Below are positions 61,718 to 64,000 of a DNA stretch of 64,000 bases, in pieces. The number at the start of each line of letters is the position of its first letter. Positions within the stretch are counted from its first letter, which is position 1. This DNA comes from CAZXYS01 sp964645005 (GTDB taxonomy: Bacteria > Bacteroidota > Ignavibacteria > Kapaibacteriales > UBA2268), in the NCBI GenBank assembly GCA_964645005.1, contig CAZXYS010000001.1, forward strand, positions 62,001 to 126,000. The letters are read 5' to 3'. The notes under the pieces were generated by a model. It did not search any database and was not told where the DNA came from. It saw only the letters and a list, made by a program, of their open reading frames with translations. A program made the position numbers and the translations under genes.

Positions 61718-62455
61718 CTACATTCCCGCTCTAACAACATCCAACATCCTCTTCTCAATATTTACCGGTTCCGGGACACCGCCCGGATAGAAGCGGCAGG
61801 TCATACCCGGATTCTCAGGCTCAGGCATATTCTCATAATCGATACCATTTATTAAAAGTGTGGGTGAACCACGGAATTTGTGCATTTTGGCAGCAGCATC
61901 ATTTTCGATCAATTGTTCCTTGTAATCGACGTATTTATCCATGAAGCGTACAACCTGACTAATATTCTCTATCATAGCGGGACTGTTTGGGCATCCTTCG
62001 AAGTGCTGCAAAGTTAGATCTATTTTAGAATTGAAGTCCAGCACTTTCTTAAGATAGAACTCAAGCATATTTTCATGAATTTCATTACGTACTTCGAGAT
62101 ATTTTGCCATTATTTCTTCTTCGGTACCGATAGTCATGTAAGGATCATCAAAGCTGTAATGCAGCCGCTCGCCAATCTTGCCGGTGAATTTCGGAAGCGA
62201 TTGCAAAGCATGATCGCTGACAGTGATAACATAATCAAAATCCTGATCGATATAATCCCGTACATCTTCAGGCTGATGGAAACCAATATCCACACCTATC
62301 TGATCCATCAGCAGAATAGCGTGGTTACTGACTTGCATAGCCGGTTCCACACCGGCTGAGCGTACAACCATTTCCTCATCAAAAGTCTTCAGGAAACCTT
62401 CTGCCATCTGACTCCGGCAGGAATTTCCGGTACATATCACCAATATTTTTGTCAT
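61718..62455 (-). CDS. ArsC/LMW-phosphatase domain fused to a thioredoxin-like domain
   Basis: A protein of 245 residues. Residues 1-140 are a low-molecular-weight phosphatase fold of the thioredoxin-coupled arsenate reductase branch: CX5R loop CTGNSCRS (Cys8-Arg14), and FDDPY later. The two ArsC relay cysteines (positions near 80 and 87 in C-x6-C-P) read Ser80 and Leu87 here. Residues ~145-245 look like a small thioredoxin-fold domain (HFEGCPNSP, FRGSPTLLINGIDYENM, MTCRFYPGG) with its own cysteines (Cys155, Cys220). Whether it still reduces arsenate or has become a phosphatase or redox enzyme is unknown. No arsR, acr3 or arsA gene is nearby. Confidence 0.8.
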   Translation of the reverse strand: MTKILVICTGNSCRSQMAEGFLKTFDEEMVVRSAGVEPAMQVSNHAILLMDQIGVDIGFHQPEDVRDYIDQDFDYVITVSDHALQSLPKFTGKIGERLHYSFDDPYMTIGTEEEIMAKYLEVRNEIHENMLEFYLKKVLDFNSKIDLTLQHFEGCPNSPAMIENISQVVRFMDKYVDYKEQLIENDAAAKMHKFRGSPTLLINGIDYENMPEPENPGMTCRFYPGGVPEPVNIEKRMLDVVRAGM

Positions 62456-62541
62456 AATAACACTGATTTTAAATTTTTATATCAAAATCGAAACGAAAGA
62501 TCTATTGATTCCTGCATCTATTCATAATTCCTAATTGAATA

Positions 62542-64000
62542 TCACTTTCCCCTATACGGTATCTCTTCCTCCATCCATTCTTTCACCGGTTCGCCTTTCA
62601 GGTAATGATCGTAAAAGTCCTTCATGCGGGTAGCGTAGTCCAGCTTATTGGGCATCTTGCGGGGATGATGGGGCTCGTCGCGGTACTGCAGGAAAAATAC
62701 TTCCTTCCCGAGTCTGCGCATGCCGAGGTATAGCTCTATTCCCTGCTGCCAGGGCACCGCTTCATCTTTGTCACCGAACATCATCAGCAGCGGCGTTTTG
62801 ATCTTCGGTACGTGGAACAGCGGCGAATTCCTCATGTAATTATCCAGAGAATCCCAGAGATTGCCGCCAATCCGGCTCTGGTATTGCTCGTACTGGAACT
62901 GCCGCGCCAGACCGCTGCCCAGGCGAATTCCGCCATAAGCGCTGGTCATATTCGATACCGGCGCGCCTGCGCAGGCAGCAGCGAACATATCCGTCTCCGT
63001 AATTATAAACGCAGTCTCATAACCGCCCCAGGAATGCCCCTGAATGCCAATTTTATCCGGATCGGCGATTCCCATATCTATCAATTTCTGAGAACCGGTA
63101 ACGAGTGCGTCGGTAGCATCGAGCCCCGGCTTGCCCTCATCATATTTAATATCCGGCAGGAACAGCACATAGCCGTCGCTCACGTATAGCGGATAGCACG
63201 GACGGTGATTCACCCGCGGCATAGTGAATTGATGGTACCTGTCCGAAAACTTCTCATAGAAATATATCAGTGTCGGGTATCTCTTCGTCGAATCAAAATT
63301 ATCAGGCTTGATGATGAATCCCTGCAGTGTGTCCCCTTCGGAATTCTCCCATTCGACAAGCTCCGTATTACCCCAGTTGAACCCGTCGATCTGCTTGTTC
63401 AGGTCACTCAATTTCCTCTGAGTGATAAACGTACTGTTGGTGGACCACAGATCGGGAAATTGGTTATAGCTTTCACGCGTAAACAAAAAGCGGGGTGCAT
63501 CCTTTGCTTTGGCTACAAGCTGATGCCGAAGTTCCTTCTTGATTATAGTCTCAACGCCAAGAACCCACGTTTCATGCCTGTATATCTTCTGCCATTTCAT
63601 TTTCTTGTGGAATCCCCGCAAATAAACAGTATCTCTCTCATTGTACCAGCGTTTATCGGGATCCATCTTTTGGATTCTGAATTTTATCTTATGCACGCGC
63701 CCGTCGCCGACGGTGATATTCATATAGCCGTAACCTTCATCAGTGCGGAAGAGCCAAACATCATACTTGTCATATATGTAAACGCCCAGATCATCTTCCT
63801 GCCAGCCGCCTACTCCGTAAGAGTACGGACCCTGCGGGATTTCCCTCTCTTTATTGACAAAAGGCACATCCACGCGCGTAGTCAGATCAACCGTCGTATC
63901 CTGCTCAATATCATACAATTGCCAGCTCTTATCCTTGAAATACAACACAAATTTCCCCAGCGGCGAGATATGTGCTGATTCCATATTCCGCTTGTCGATC
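62542..64000 (-). CDS. S9-family (prolyl oligopeptidase-type) peptidase, 5' end cut by window edge
   Basis: The frame is open to the window end; the visible protein is at least 485 residues. The C-terminal alpha/beta-hydrolase domain has nucleophile GHSWGGYETA (Ser ~335 of the visible part), Asp in MFGDKDEAVPWQQG and His in DEPHHPRKM. A partial beta-propeller region precedes it (WQLYDIEQDTTVDLTTR, GYGYMNITVGDGRVHKI). The likely substrate is short peptides. The truncated front means its full length and any signal peptide cannot be seen. Confidence 0.88.
   Translation of the reverse strand, partial: IDKRNMESAHISPLGKFVLYFKDKSWQLYDIEQDTTVDLTTRVDVPFVNKEREIPQGPYSYGVGGWQEDDLGVYIYDKYDVWLFRTDEGYGYMNITVGDGRVHKIKFRIQKMDPDKRWYNERDTVYLRGFHKKMKWQKIYRHETWVLGVETIIKKELRHQLVAKAKDAPRFLFTRESYNQFPDLWSTNSTFITQRKLSDLNKQIDGFNWGNTELVEWENSEGDTLQGFIIKPDNFDSTKRYPTLIYFYEKFSDRYHQFTMPRVNHRPCYPLYVSDGYVLFLPDIKYDEGKPGLDATDALVTGSQKLIDMGIADPDKIGIQGHSWGGYETAFIITETDMFAAACAGAPVSNMTSAYGGIRLGSGLARQFQYEQYQSRIGGNLWDSLDNYMRNSPLFHVPKIKTPLLMMFGDKDEAVPWQQGIELYLGMRRLGKEVFFLQYRDEPHHPRKMPNKLDYATRMKDFYDHYLKGEPVKEWMEEEIPYRGK

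Noticed and set aside
63205..63978. Antisense frame of 257 codons over the S9 peptidase
   Set aside because: Shadow of a well-supported peptidase gene.

Overview
The window looks like a chromosomal piece, probably from a draft or metagenome assembly (it contains a 110-base run of N), of a Gram-negative bacterium of the Bacteroidota/Chlorobi-Ignavibacteria side of the tree. Signs seen directly: a secreted protein with a type IX secretion sorting domain (20963-24424), a TonB-dependent receptor with a carboxypeptidase-like front domain, LptB and LolC/E-type envelope genes, and two upstream motifs of the Bacteroidota form TAnnTTTG (before the aldolase gene and before gatE). Flagellar genes (motB, fliW, csrA) and frequent Shine-Dalgarno-like AAGGAG/AGGAG sites fit Ignavibacteria/Kapabacteria-like lineages better than Bacteroidia. 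The exact taxon is inference. I found no rRNA, tRNA, CRISPR or prophage.

Layout. 1-5 kb: a truncated OmpA-family gene, a degenerate tyrosine recombinase, an rRNA uridine methylase and queE. 5-11 kb: WG-repeat protein, TonB receptor, and a LuxR regulator/hemerythrin pair. 11.5-20.8 kb: housekeeping (DUF3109, rpoN, DHODH-like, DAHP synthase, two PH-domain membrane proteins, PAS protein, accD, methyltransferase). 21-27 kb: T9SS-exported Asp-box propeller protein, then motB-fliW-csrA-response regulator. 27-34.5 kb: htrA-lptB, a repeat-rich scaffold gap, priA, lolC/E. 34.5-45 kb: VWA/OmpA lipoprotein, P-type ATPase, esterase, class I aldolase, an IS3 end remnant, an LCP-like protein, sixA, and two TRL-like lipoproteins (one with a nonsense codon). 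45-54 kb: LRR protein and partner, NfnAB/SudAB-type flavoprotein pair, a small cysteine protein, sirtuin, PPK2, SRPBCC/GyrI protein. 54.8-60.5 kb: a CheB-like protein lacking its catalytic residues, a GluR0-like ligand-gated K+ channel, and gatE-gatD. 60.8-64 kb: a YefM/YoeB-type toxin-antitoxin pair, an orphan hicB, an ArsC/thioredoxin-like fusion and a truncated S9 peptidase.

The most striking item is the gatE-gatD operon, the archaeal-type glutamyl-tRNA(Gln) amidotransferase, inside a bacterial contig. Second is a dense set of interspersed repeats between genes. These include a family of 20-base hairpins (8-base arms closing on GC, loop TTTA or TAAA) whose arms differ between copies yet stay complementary, and which occur twice as a fixed 67-base pair of hairpins. 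Third is a group of proteins that keep a fold but lose catalytic or phospho-acceptor residues (pseudo-CheB, LuxR pseudo-receiver, recombinase lacking Arg I, ArsC lacking its relay cysteines).

Functional links: motB-fliW-csrA-response regulator fits the known CsrA-FliW control of flagellin translation. The hemerythrin/LuxR pair is translationally coupled and may sense O2, NO or redox state. htrA and lptB both serve the cell envelope. gatE-gatD would make Gln-tRNA(Gln) from misacylated Glu-tRNA(Gln).
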